Origin: Asterella californica
Lineage: Eukaryota > Streptophyta > Marchantiopsida > Marchantiales > Aytoniaceae
Direction: 5' to 3'
Assembly: GCA_036924285.1 (NCBI GenBank)
Contig: JAYKYS010000014.1
Span: 10,230,001 to 10,294,000, forward strand
Length of the DNA: 64,000 nucleotides
Shown: piece after piece, positions 26,528-36,975 of the stretch
Numbering within the stretch: position 1 is the first letter of the stretch
Layout of the letters: each line of letters begins with the position of its first letter
Notes under the pieces: generated by a model
Told to the model about the DNA's origin: nothing
The model's database searches: none
Seen by the model: only the letters and a program-made list of their open reading frames with translations
Made by a program: the position numbers and the translations under genes

Positions 26528-29500
26528 CGCGAGCGCGAGCGACCGAGATGTACTTATTCAGAATTGCATTTCGTAGCGGGCGGTTCAAGAGAGAGAGAGG
26601 TGCTCATTAGGAACTGCATGCCGTAGCCTTTCGACCATAGACCCCGCGCCCTGGCTGGATGGTATTAGAAACAAGGAAGGTTTGAGAAGACATAACAGAG
26701 GAGAAAGCTACCTGAGGAAGGCAGACTTACTCAAGTAGGAAGACGACTCACCGTTGAGAATATTCGTCCTCATCTTCCAGGTTTCAGCCAAGAAGGATTT
26801 AACTAGATGATCAACTTAAGAGATTTGTCAAGAGGAGCCAAAAAAGAGTTGAGTCTTATGTCGCTGTATGATATGTTTGTCCTGAAAGTATTATAGTTCA
26901 CACACTTGAACAGAGTATGTACAGTATCTTCGTCACCATTTTCACAAAGAGTCCACACCTTCATCTGCTGGCTCATCTTATCCTTCCTGGTCTTCATGGG
27001 GATGCTACCTGCCCGAACCTTGAACTTCACCTTGTACCAAGGGTACGATTCCTCTAAGGTAAGTTTTTGAGCCAAAGTGTTCTGGGTAAAATCTCGTCAA
27101 GGAGAGTGATGATTTCTGTGTAATGCCTCATTTCTGGCTTATCTCTTGTCTGCCCATTACATAGATTTATTCATTTCGAGTTCAGACATGTTCCGGAACT
27201 TCTCTGATAGGTCAGCTACTACCAAAGTTTCTGCTTTCTTCTTTGTCCAAGTCTTGGCTTGTTAACTGGTTCAGCTTGCACCCAACTGGTGTTAAACACC
27301 TTCCTAAGGTCTCTGCTGGGATCTAACTGATCCAGTTTCCATCGCCACTTGTGCCTCGCTATGTCCCTTCGATCTTCCAGTGGTTCGACATCAAATTCCT
27401 ACCGCACGCTATTCGTGCAGAGTGGTACCTAGCGGTAGGGTACGGTAGAAGCGGAGAACCGATCATAAGCCGGAGGGCTTGCAACTGGATACTTTAAACT
27501 CCAGCCGAGGTCTTTGCTTGCATCGCAAACAGCACCGCTATAGTCTAGCATAGGGGGTGTGGTATGCAGGAATGCGGTTCGTTTAGCTGTGGATGTAATG
27601 TCTCTGAAGGGAAGGAAATTGCTTAATCCATTGACCTTACAACAGTACGAGAGATGTGGCTATCCCACATATAATCCTCTGAGAATTTTACCCGTAGGTT
27701 TGCAAGATTTCACTCTCGGAATGAGGTCTGCACCCCACTTCCGGTGATGGTCTACTTTCTTCCTTATCCCATAAAAACCATTACCCCACATTTAGAGACA
27801 TTGTGCCTCCAATTGCCACATATCACACCATAATTTCCACAAGTAATCACCTCTTGATGCTTCGTGGCATTCTCCACATAGAGAGAGAAGAATGGCTTGT
27901 ATGCTGAAGTTTGTTGTCTATATCTAGCATTCATTCAAATCAGTGGTGCCCATTGTCAACGAGGTTAAAGTTTGAATAGGAAGTGTAGAGTATCTTTCAT
28001 ACTCTCTAGATCAATTAGAGGACCTTGCTGAAAAAATGCAACCTCTGTCCTTATTATCATCTGTCCGTCTCGAAAACTGCATTTTGTTCAGTTCTGCAGG
28101 AACTAGTAGAATCATGTAGTTCTTACGGAAAGTTTGTTAGTGAAGTTTTGCGGAATCGTCCTGTTCTAAGACTTCTCGTTCTGTTAATTTAGTTTTTGGA
28201 CGTTGGAGTTCTGGAGAGTTGTTTCAGAGTCTGATACGGTCAGACTTCCGATGTGTTTGCAGTTCATCTTCGGTCTGCCTAGAGATGAAGAAATAATCAC
28301 ATCATTCAGTTGCAGGTGGGTTATTCTTTCTTTGAAAACGTTCATGGTTGCCACAGGAAACACCAACTTTATGTCTCCTTACTTAGGAAACTGAAGGTAC
28401 AATGCTGTTTCTAATGCTGTTTCGAATACATACACAGTCAATCGTTTTGCTTGATTGTGCGTAACGTGGGAGCAACTAGTCTACATGATCGGATGTATCC
28501 AGTACCAAAGTCTTTTGGTCCTTAGAAACCTAGTAGATGTTCGTTTAAGGGGTTCCTGAGGATAGAAGAAACAGAAAGGAGCTGTTCGACCCAGGTCAGA
28601 CATTACTGACCTCCATTACTGCTATCTGGTTGTTCCAGGGATGCCTCCAATAAAAAAGAGGGTACCTTGCACATCACGACCCACCACGTTGCCTTTGCTG
28701 AGAACAGTATAGCTGCAGCTCATAATCCGCGACACTTCGTGCTGTCTTTCGAGCGCCTTATGTCTGTGCGCACGAAAGGTGACAAGACTTTGGTCTTCGT
28801 GCCTTTCAATCTCCGTCCGAAGACCTTCACCGAAATATCGGATCCGGAAGCAGTCTCCCGCACTGTATTCGAACAGGTAGGTTTCCGTCAATTCCGGTTA
28901 CAGTTTGTTATTTTCATGTACAAACGACTTGAATTGTGAAGGGTAAACGCTTCGGTTTGGTCAATTCAAGTCCTTGCACGTTTCTTAGCCAGTGGCACTG
29001 ACACAATACTCGGCATTACTGGCAGATAGAAGGAAGTGGAACTTACTTGGAGAAAAGCATGAGTCCTACATTTTCTACAGAAAGCAGTCTGTCAGCAATT
29101 GTTCTCAAAGGTAAATGCACTTATTCCTGACTTCATGATCAAGGTCCAAGTAGCTGTGGACTTCCTGTGAAAGCAAGATATCAGAGAGTACGTGTACGAA
29201 GACTTAATCTGAAGGCGTAATCCGATGTCCAAAATGTTGTCGTAAGCAGCTACTGGAACTTCTCTCCATTAGTGAAGCTGACAGCTGTAAGTGGCCAGAG
29301 AGGCGTCCAGTCAGTTTGTGAATATTTGGCCTGGTACGCCGCCTGCCTTCTCACGAAACGTTATGGCAGAATACCACTGTTCAAAGAGGCAAGGTGTGAT
29401 TCGCCAGGTTCGTGGTACTCTAAAAATCTCACCAACACATGTGACTTTCGAACCGATGGAAATCTTGAGACAGGAGGTACGTACCCTAAATCGTAACGTT

Positions 29501-29982
29501 CTAGGAATAATTAGAGATATTCCTCCTGCAGGGATTCCTTTACACAGAGTGAAGAAAAGGCTGGAGGTGCCGCATGTTTCATTCGATCAATAAGAGTTCA
29601 CGCGAAATTTTCCTCTTGCAGAGGGAGTCGATCGACTTCGCAAGCATCAGCAACATAGCGGAGAGAAAAGGTTACCGTACCAGTTGCTTGGTGATTGACC
29701 TGAAGTTTGGCGGTCATGTACGTATTATCGAACTTTTTGGCAACCAAGAAATTGTGTATCTTTCTGAACTAGTGTTCGTCTCCTTAGACGAGTGCGCAAT
29801 CATCAGTTTCTAGTATTCTACCAGTTACTCGTGGGGTTTACTCGCGATGAAACCCCATTATGAGTCTAACTTGTTTGACCGTCTGATTTCTTTGACAGAT
29901 TGAGTTTGTTGACTTCACGGACAGTGAACTCTCTCTCCCAGTTATAGTGAACGAGATACAGAAGTTGGTTCTGTCTTCCTAG
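18625..29982 (+). CDS. Munc13/BAIAP3-type MUN-domain protein with C-terminal GRAM-like domains, 1592 aa
   Basis: Exons: 18625-19300, 19682-20117, 20358-20482, 20771-20907, 21020-21282, 21409-21509, 21720-21959, 22058-22074, 22162-22347, 22561-22758, 22985-23331, 23503-23585, 23909-24189, 24447-24556, 24847-24997, 25155-25316, 25960-26454, 28263-28315, 28639-28876, 28989-29110, 29299-29476, 29622-29717, 29899-29982. They total 4779 bases, giving one open frame that ends in TAG. Domains: residues 1-220 polar and acidic; MUN region about 580-1320. The latter includes an MHD1-like stretch (KWEPLTKSASATEV, SGSVIDLYWM, about 910-945), KLNNIHEVILRQQ (about 1030), an MHD2-like stretch (LEPLTSYMDEN, LSTAKLCTQYWP) and LLKQRNDDEAKELV (about 1310). 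After FGLPRDEEIITSFSC comes a GRAM domain (EGTLHITTHHVAFAENS, about 1357-1430), then a second GRAM/PH-like module (RGTLKISPTHVTFEP) to the end. MUN proteins prime or tether vesicles through SNAREs; GRAM domains bind phosphoinositides. No C2 domain was recognised. Start at the first in-frame ATG; upstream exons cannot be excluded. Confidence 0.8.
26477..26523 (+). repeat. (GA)n microsatellite in an intron
   Basis: About 23 uninterrupted GA units, just after the donor at 26455 of the MUN-GRAM gene. It lies in the long intron 26455-28262. Confidence 0.95.
26803..27410 (-). pseudogene. LINE 3' fragment (RT-linked zinc-binding region) antisense in an intron
   Basis: The minus-strand frame 27075-26803 contains WYKVKFKVRAGSIPMKTRK and then WTLCENGDEDTVHTLFKC. 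That is the C-x(n)-ED-x-x-H-x-L-F-x-C pattern of the zinc-binding domain after LINE reverse transcriptases. Further upstream on the minus strand, IARHKWRWKLDQLDPSRD-like residues appear in broken frames. It lies inside the 26455-28262 intron of the MUN-GRAM gene, in the opposite direction. A non-functional remnant. Confidence 0.45.
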
Positions 29983-30406
29983 CTTCGTACGAACACATCC
30001 CGATAAATTAAGCGACTCGCATAATATGAACCAGGGCTGCAGCTCATCCGTGCCGTTGAATTCTCCCGCTCTTCCCTGTTGCTCCAGCTGCAGGAACTTG
30101 ACAAGATAGGTTTACTGGTGCTCTCGGCACCTTATAAGAAGCCACTATCGCAAAGGGCTGTGAATCTTCCACACACTGTGGAAGATTCTGTCGCCAAGTT
30201 GACAGAGTACATCATCGAGCATGTGCATATAAATGAATACAAATTTGGAAGGGAGCCTTCAGTTTCCTACCTTCCACCCCACCTCTAGAAGTGGGATCAA
30301 AGAAATCATAAGACTCCGTTCTTTTAATATGGATTTAGGCCACCAGGATACATATTTACCATCTTTACCTGTCTTCGGATGGAAGACATGAGAATCTGCT
30401 AAGGTG

Positions 30407-30456
30407 GTTTAATTTATCACCTAACCCGGCAGGAAGGGCTAGGTGATAAATTAAAC
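30407..30456 (+). repeat. double-hairpin repeat family, hairpin-1-only copy
   Basis: Arms at 30407-30427 (GTTTAATTTATCACCTAACCC) and 30436-30456 pair over 21 bp with one mismatch, around an 8-base loop. The sequence matches hairpin 1 of the family; hairpin 2 and the leader are absent. It lies just downstream of the MUN-GRAM stop codon, so it might fall in the 3' UTR or terminator region. Confidence 0.8.
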
Positions 30457-30739
30457 GGTTTTTTCTTACTGGCCAGCAATCAGTTTTTATATGTCTCTTC
30501 ACGTGTGTTATTCTTTTTCTTACTTGCCAGGCCATCAGTTTTTATCTCTCTTAGAGAAACGAGCTTTATTTATTTTATCTTAGGGTTCACATGCATTGCT
30601 TATGGAGGCTTTTTGGTTACTTTTATATTCATTTAAGTTGTATTATTTTTAAATTAGTTTATATAATTTCCAATAAGAATCCATGGATAAGAGTTTATTT
30701 AACTTGATAAGAAAGTATAAATAAGTTTGATAACAATGT

Positions 30740-31720
30740 GCAATCTTGTCGTACTTCAAGATTTACCTTCCCATCGTACTTCAGGATTTACCTTCCGCTG
30801 TATCTCCAGATCCTGATTATATCAAGAAGTTGCATACACCAATAAGGTCCAAAAAGAGACCACTTCTACTACATGAGAAAAGGTGTCAAATAATCAACTC
30901 ATTTTCTTGGCAAGTATTTTTTGAAGATCAATCTAGATTTTTATCTATCAGTGGATCCATTTGGTTTGTACATGACGGTAAATACTGTTTGCATCTTAAG
31001 ACGTGTCTATCAGGTGGAGATCAATGAGATCCACCGTATTATTTTCCACCGTATTATTCTCATAGATCTCTTCCCAGTTCATGTTTTTGCTTCCTTTACA
31101 ATTGAAGGAGCAAAATAGTGATCTGACTAATAGGATTCTCATACATCTCTTCTAGTAAGAGATATTAAGAGATATTTTTGTGATTTGTAGCATCCTCTCA
31201 TCTTAAGTGGTTTCTTCACTATCCCTTTCATCGAATCTGGAGAATTAAATGATGGTATGATAGTGCATCAGTCTTCTCATTTTGATGGCTCATCCGTAAG
31301 TAGTATTTGATATGTCCTCCGCTAGGTGATTCTTGTTGTAGAGGAGTCCTTTCTCTGTAGATTTGGCTCTACATGCTATCCTTCATATGCTTGAGTTTGT
31401 TTTGTCATATCAGAATGTTGAACTTGATCTTTTCCATAGACTGTATAGGTAAAATCTCCATGAAGCTTTTCTTAGTCTTTTGAGTCACTCTTCACATACT
31501 TCTGTTGAATTGTATCCATAGAGACATTCTTATGACGTCCTTACTTGCAAATACTCGCTTTGTAGTAGGATTATAAATTTTCCATCCTTTGGAATCTTTA
31601 TTGCAATTTATAAACAGACCTTTAGTTCTAGTTTAGACAGTTTCTCATCATCTGGAATATGATCTATGTGGAGTATTGAAAAACTAAGAAAAGCAAATGG
31701 ATTCTTCTTTTTATGATGAC
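30740..31720 (-). pseudogene. Ty1/copia fragment (integrase linker and RT)
   Basis: On the minus strand, KGWKIYNPTTKRVFASKDVI (about 31605-31525) is the post-integrase linker typical of copia polyproteins, where the usual form is KGYRxYxPxTKKVxxSRDV. Farther on, VMYKPNGSTDR.KSRLIFKK (about 31000-30900) matches the start of copia reverse transcriptase. Stops and frameshifts interrupt it, and the rest of RT is missing. No LTR was found for this copy. Confidence 0.6.
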
Positions 31721-32000
31721 AGTATCAGAGCCTGATTTGAGTGAAAGTGTCTATTCGTTTTAGACTTGTGTTTTACTAGTAACAATGTCATTTTTTTGCA
31801 AAGCGATACCCCTCTTTGAGCAATTCTGGGCCTAAAATTCTTAGGTACCTGATACGCCGCTTTACCGAATTGAAGGAGTCCTGATATAGTTAAGGGTGGC
31901 GCTGATTGCATTGATCGAATAATAGAACTGGATAACAACTTTTTTTATTATCTAATGGACACTTGTAAAGAAGAAAAGATTTGTAAATTAGACTGCGTAG

Positions 32001-32150
<150 letters not shown>

Positions 32151-32479
32151 TGAGGCCAAAGGTGGAGATTTTCTCCGAACCTCCAAGAAAAGCAAAAAAA
32201 GGCTCGAATAGTATCATCCCTCCGTCACCCTAGAATCAGTTTGTTTATCTTCTTCAAAAATTTTGGAATATTTTTTTGGTTTTGCAAACCAATACGAGTG
32301 AAAAAAGTAATTATAGGCTCCGGCCGCAGGCCCTTTTTGTCAGACAAAGAAAGTAGCGTACGCACAATAGCCAAAAATCTGAAAGTAACTTATGTTTGGT
32401 TTCTTAGAGGACCAGAGTTCTTTCGGCATTTTGGTAGACGGCATCTTTGTCTAAACTCTATTTCTGACCGAAGTTGTGA

Positions 32480-32507
32480 CCACGGCTGCACACGTGTGCA
32501 GCCGTGG
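32480..32507. repeat. 28-bp perfect palindrome with CACGTG centre
   Basis: CCACGGCTGCACAC is followed directly by its reverse complement with no loop. The centre is CACACGTGTG, which contains the plant G-box CACGTG. It may be a chance or recombination-made palindrome; no gene start is nearby. Confidence 0.95.
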
Positions 32508-32679
32508 CGACACAACATCCTATTCATGCATTTTGCTAATCAGCAGATTCTGCTAATCCATTCTAGAAGACGTTATACAATACTATGGACTCTTGTCGTA
32601 TCTCAAATCTTCCTAGTATGTCTTGAAATCTTTGACGCAAATTCTCCTCCGTTATCAGTCCTCGGACATTTGAGAACAT

Positions 32680-33346
32680 TTCCACAATTGGGTCTTTGAC
32701 TTTTTGACTTCCTTGCATTATAGTCATTCCACAATTGGGTCTTTGACTTTCTGACTACCTTGCATTATAGTCAGACTTATTTTTCTTCCATGTATTTCAG
32801 TGCGCATGTTTTTATTCTGAGAATTATTTTCAGAAACAACCAATTGCGAGATCTGTTGGGACGTTTGCTGCATTATAGTCAGACTTATCTGCCATGTATT
32901 TCAGTGCGCATGTTTTTATTCTGAGAATTATTTTCAGAAGCAACCAATTGCGAGATCTGTTATCTTTCTTCCATGTATTCCAGTGCGCATGTTTTTATTC
33001 TGAGAATTGTTTTCAGAAGTAACCAATTGCGTTTAGTAGTGCATGGGACGTTTAGTAGTGCATGAGATCTTCCATGTATTTCAGTGCGCATGTTTTTATT
33101 CTGAGAATTATTTTCAGAAGCAACCAATTGCGAGATCTGTTATCTTTCTTCCATGTATTTCAGTGCGCATGTTTTTATTCTGAGAATTATTTTCAGAAGT
33201 AACCAATTGCGTTTAGTAGTGCATGGGACGTTTAGTAGTGCATGAGATCTTCCATGTATTTCAGTGCGCATGTTTTTATTCTGAGAATTATTTTCAGAAG
33301 CAACCAATTGCGTTTAGTAGTGCATGGGACGTTTAGTAGTGCATGA
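32680..33346 (+). repeat. higher-order tandem repeat (180-bp period, six copies of a 60-bp core)
   Basis: Two 47-bp units (32680-32726 and 32727-32773, TTCCACAATTGGGTCTTTGA...) are followed by six copies of a core beginning CCATGTATTTCAGTGCGCAT and ending CAACCAATTGCG. The cores start near 32787, 32892, 32971, 33072, 33151 and 33252. From the second copy on, spacing alternates about 80 and 100, giving a 180-bp higher-order unit. The spacers are GAGATCTGTTATCTTTCTT and paired TTTAGTAGTGCATG blocks. Each core contains an imperfect palindrome TTCTGAGAATTATTTTCAGAA. Confidence 0.9.
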
Positions 33347-33464
33347 ATTCTCAAGGACACTTCACTAACTATTTCAGTTTAAATAAATTCCAAGACACCC
33401 CTCCGAGGAGATACAGGTTAAATACATATTTTTTCACTATATCTCTAACTGCTCAAAATCATGT

Positions 33465-33545
33465 TGTTACCTGCACTGAGACTCGAACCCGCGTTATCTC
33501 ATCCTTATGCCTAGTTCGTTTCCAGCGAACTACATACAGTTTGTG
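33465..33545 (-). repeat. tRNA-like sequence, possible SINE head
   Basis: On the minus strand a tRNA-like layout is visible. There is a perfect D-stem (GTTCG...CGAAC) with a box A-like TAGTTCGCTGG. About 35 bases on, a box B-like GGTTCGAGTCT follows. The T-stem is only partly paired and no 7-bp acceptor stem forms, so it is not a working tRNA gene. A tRNA-derived SINE head with RNA polymerase III promoter boxes is possible. Two 43-bp tandem units (TTCTGGTTGTCGTTTTC, starting 33611 and 33654) lie beside it. Confidence 0.3.
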
Positions 33546-33689
33546 TAATATAAAGAAGCCACGGAGATATAGTGGACTACTTATTTCTGGAAAATAGTAG
33601 GCTTTCTGGATTCTGGTTGTCGTTTTCTCTTCATTCTGCATTAGCCCCTTGATTTCTGGTTGTCGTTTTCCCTTCATTTTGCAGAAGTG

Positions 33690-34430
33690 CGCTTTGGTTG
33701 CATATTATGCGCTCCAACCATCTTGTGAAATTTCTTGAAAGTAATAAACACTTGAGATTTCTCCTTCATGCAATATGCAGTCACCCTCATTGAAAACTCG
33801 TTGGTGAATGTAACAAAAACTCTTGATCCTCCGAGTGACAGACCTCTCATTGGACCTACTACATCAACATGAACAGTTCCAGTATTTGATTAGCTCTGTT
33901 TGTATCGATCTTGAGGATCATGAGTTTATGTTGCTTATCTAATAAGCAGCCTTCACATAATTTGAGTTTTGCTTCAGGTTCAATGATTCATACATCTCCA
34001 ATAACTTCCTCCAACATTCGTTAGCAGAATTTGAAGGTTTGATACGTCTGATAACCTTATTCTTCAAATGTCAGACTACAATGGAGTGAGCTTGTCTTTC
34101 CTTTTTTGTCTACTTCTGCAATTCAATAGATGATGATTCAGCTGGTTTCTCCTCACTCCCATCAACTACCTTCATGTAACCCAGATGTATCAACAAATGC
34201 TTCATCTTATACTTTTGAAAGTCTTCTTCTAGTTCTCCACCAAATTTGTCCATAGCCGAACGTGATGCTTCCATGACCAGTAACTAGATTAATGAGTGTT
34301 AAGCTTGATATGTAATCTACTACTCTCTCTTCTTACCAGCTTTTGCTCACCTCAACCACGGATCTACTCTACACTTTCTGTGATGAATTCTTGAGTTTTC
34401 TTCTCCTTGTCCACTTGTGCTCTGATACCA
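33690..34430 (-). pseudogene. copia 5' interior: primer site, gag, start of integrase
   Basis: The primer-binding site TGGTATCAGAGC (minus strand, 34430-34419) follows the LTR with no gap and matches the initiator-Met tRNA site used by plant copia elements. Gag-like sequence follows (MDKFGGELEEDFQKYKMKHL), then a degraded GAG-pre-integrase segment. Last comes the start of integrase (VHVDVVGPMRGLSLGGSRVF, FVTFTNEFSMR), ending near 33690. In the usual FxDDFSR motif the first catalytic Asp is Asn here. Protease is missing and there are several stops. Not functional. Confidence 0.65.
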
Positions 34431-35077
34431 TGTTTGGTACAACGAATATCTTGACTGTAAGACAACTACAGTACTCATGATGTGAACTCCATAACTCACT
34501 TCTGAACTTGAATAATGTAGAAAGAATTATTAAAGCTTGAGCACAAGATCCATAGATACATAGAGATATCATAGTGTCACCACGATGAACACCTATAATT
34601 GGAGCTAAGAAAAACAAATAATATAAACACACTACATAAACGATGTACCCATGTGATCACATCCAGCTACCAATTACCTAGGTTAAACTACACATTCCAA
34701 CAATTATCTAGTAAAAAAATGCAAGAATTTATAGATGTAGAATTTTGAGATTTGGTCTATACTACCTAATAAACATATGACATCAAGTTCAACAATCCTA
34801 ACTCTAGTTGGAACAGATACTGATTGATAGCTCTTAATCTAGTGTTGATCGTTGTTAGAGTAAGGAGAATATATAGGAAAAAGAGAGAGAGAATCGATGT
34901 GAGAGAGACCAAGTATGAGTAAGCTTGTTTAGTGAAATGAATAATGAGGTAGGAGGTCCAAAGGCCAGGTACTTATACTTTGGTACAAGAGCAGGCAAAG
35001 CTTGCGAAAGGACATGAGCTCAAATAGCCTAAACTAGTTGCTGTACGCACATTCATACTGTACAGCCTATTCTAACA
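34431..35077 (-). mobile_element. copia LTR, 647 bp, shared by two interiors
   Basis: Read on the minus strand it begins TGTTAGAATAGG at 35077 and ends CCAAACA at 34431, so it has the canonical TG...CA ends with a TGTT/AACA inverted repeat. On one side it is flanked by a purine tract (GAGTGGGAG, the polypurine tract of the element ending at 35078). On the other side it touches a TGGTATCAGAGC primer site. A single LTR therefore serves as the 3' LTR of one interior and the 5' LTR of another. No second copy of it was found in the window. Confidence 0.7.
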
Positions 35078-36441
35078 CTCCCACTCAGCGACTAGTTGTT
35101 GTAGATTTTAAACTTTCAATCCTAGTCTTGGTAGAAGGTAATCCAACTTAGGAGCCGGTAGATCCTTAGTTAGAACATCCGCTACCATCTCCTGAGTAGG
35201 GCAGTACTTCACTTCAATTGTCTTGGATGTAACTTGATCTTTAATGAAGTGCTACCGAATATTTATGTGTTTCGTCCTGTCCTGAAACTTGGACGATTCT
35301 ACAAGTGCTATCGCACTCTGGTCTACATCAGTACTATGTCTGGTGCGGACGGAAGAAGACAAATTCATGGTAGAATAAGTTGAGAACGGATATCGACTAT
35401 GAGATTATGGACTACTAGTGGATGAGCTGGCCACAGATTGAGTTGGTGTGTGATATGTGCCTTCGCTAACTCCTCCTCCTCCATATTCGTTGAGGGGAGA
35501 AGAGGAACGGGGCCCGGAACAAGACTACTACTTGAAGGATGACCGGGACCAGGACCAACAGAAGGACCGAAGGCGAGAGATGGTGCAAAAAGAGGCAGAA
35601 TAGAAGAACTCAGAGAGGGAAGAGTAGCTCCCACTGAAGGGATAGGGCTGGGCTAGAAGTAGGAGGATGATGATGAAAGAAGTGCACATCATTCTGAATT
35701 TCATCCTCGGTGATAGCAGTGAGAGCTGGGTTGGGAGGGGATGATGTCGATGCAGGGAAAGACTCATTAAAGATAACATCGCGTGAAACAAAAATATGAC
35801 CGTCAGATTTTCGTTGAAGACAGTATGCCTTACTTTGACTGCTGTAGCCAAGAAGGAGGCACTCGTGGGAGTGACTATCTAGCTTAGAGCGGTGAGTCTC
35901 TATAATGTTGACAAAAGCTGTGCAGCCAAAAACTCGAAGATGTGATATGATGAGCTTGCGGCCATGTCATAGCTCAAAGGGAGTGGTGGCAGGATCGATG
36001 GTCTTGGTGGGACAACGATTCAAAACATAAGTGGTATGGTTGATAGCCTCACCCCAGAACTGTTTGTCCTGCTGAAACCATCATAGCACGGACAGAGTTT
36101 AAGAGGATGCGATTTGTACGCTCATCTACCCCGTTCTGTTGAGGAGTTTCAGGGACGGTCAGCTGGCGTTGGATACCGTGTTCCTGACAATAAGCATCAA
36201 AGAGGGTGGATCGGAACTCACCACCGTTGTTAGAGCGTAGAGTCTTGAGTTTCTTGCCAGTCTGACGCTCGGCAAATGTGTGAAACTCCTTGAATGCTGT
36301 GAAGTAGTCGCTCTTGTAGTGCAGCAGACGGACAACGATATAACGGGAGTAGTCGTCGGTCGTGGTCATGAAGTACTCATAGCTAGAAAAAGTGCAAGGA
36401 GAAATGCAGCCGCTGATGTCGGAGTGGACGATTTCTGACAT
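35078..36441 (-). pseudogene. copia 3' interior: integrase core, linker, RNase H tail; RT deleted
   Basis: Minus strand. Integrase core at 36441-36049: HSDISG, TTDDYSRY, LRSNNGGEF and TPQQNGVDERTNR. The second catalytic Asp (usual LRSDNGGEF) is Asn, while the Glu is kept. The linker follows in broken frames (LRVFGCTAFV, CLLLGYSSQSKAYCL). At about 35330 the sequence jumps to the RNase H end (QSAIALVESSKFQDRTKHIN, ADVLTKDLPAPKLDYLLPRL), so the whole RT domain is missing. The integrase is clearly different from the one at 33.7-34.0 kb, so these are two element families. Confidence 0.75.
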
Positions 36442-36597
36442 ATCAATAGAGTTTTTCTGATGTCAGTTTCTGACTACTGATAGTCTACTCTTCCTCATCT
36501 TGACATTCGAAAAAGATTGAGACACTTCACTTTGAATAGAAAAATGATAGACTAATCACTTGTGTAAATGAGAGAAGACAAGTAGCGAGGAGAAAAT

Positions 36598-36975
36598 AGT
36601 GAAAAGTGATCTACCGATCTATGGAAACTGACAGGAGGAGTTGGCATGGATTTCGAGAAGTGATCCACCGAACACTTCCAAAGGAGGAGAAAGAGAGAAG
36701 GTTTAAGAAAAACAAGGAAGAGTGAGAAGTGGTCTATCGATCACTTCTAGTATTGACGGAAGAGTTTACATAAATTCCAAGAACTGACCCACTGATCACT
36801 TCTGAAGATCAAGAGAAAGAGAACGTAGAGCTTGAGAAGTGATATACAAATCACTTCTAGAAGTTTGAGAAGTTCAGAGCGAGCGATAAGAAGTGATCCA
36901 GCCATCACTTCTAGAACCAAGGAGAGGAGTTTGGCATGGATTTTGAGAAATGGTCCAATGATCACTTCTGAATAT
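36598..36975. repeat. array of seven imperfect hairpins with about 55-bp period
   Basis: Units near 36601, 36654, 36723, 36779, 36834, 36889 and 36944 are variants of GAGAAGTGATCCACCGATCACTTCT. Each is an inverted repeat of GAGAAGTGATC with a short centre. The last four starts are 55 apart; the others are 53-69 apart. Spacers differ but are purine-rich. The array touches the broken 5' edge of the copia fragment at 36441. It is CRISPR-like only in appearance, being in a plant nuclear context without cas genes. Confidence 0.8.

Noticed and set aside
33465..33545. Functional tRNA gene
   Set aside because: No acceptor stem, a broken T-stem and no proper anticodon arm.
36598..36975. CRISPR array
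   Set aside because: Repeats are imperfect and degenerate, spacers are not uniform, no cas genes exist, and the context is plant nuclear DNA.
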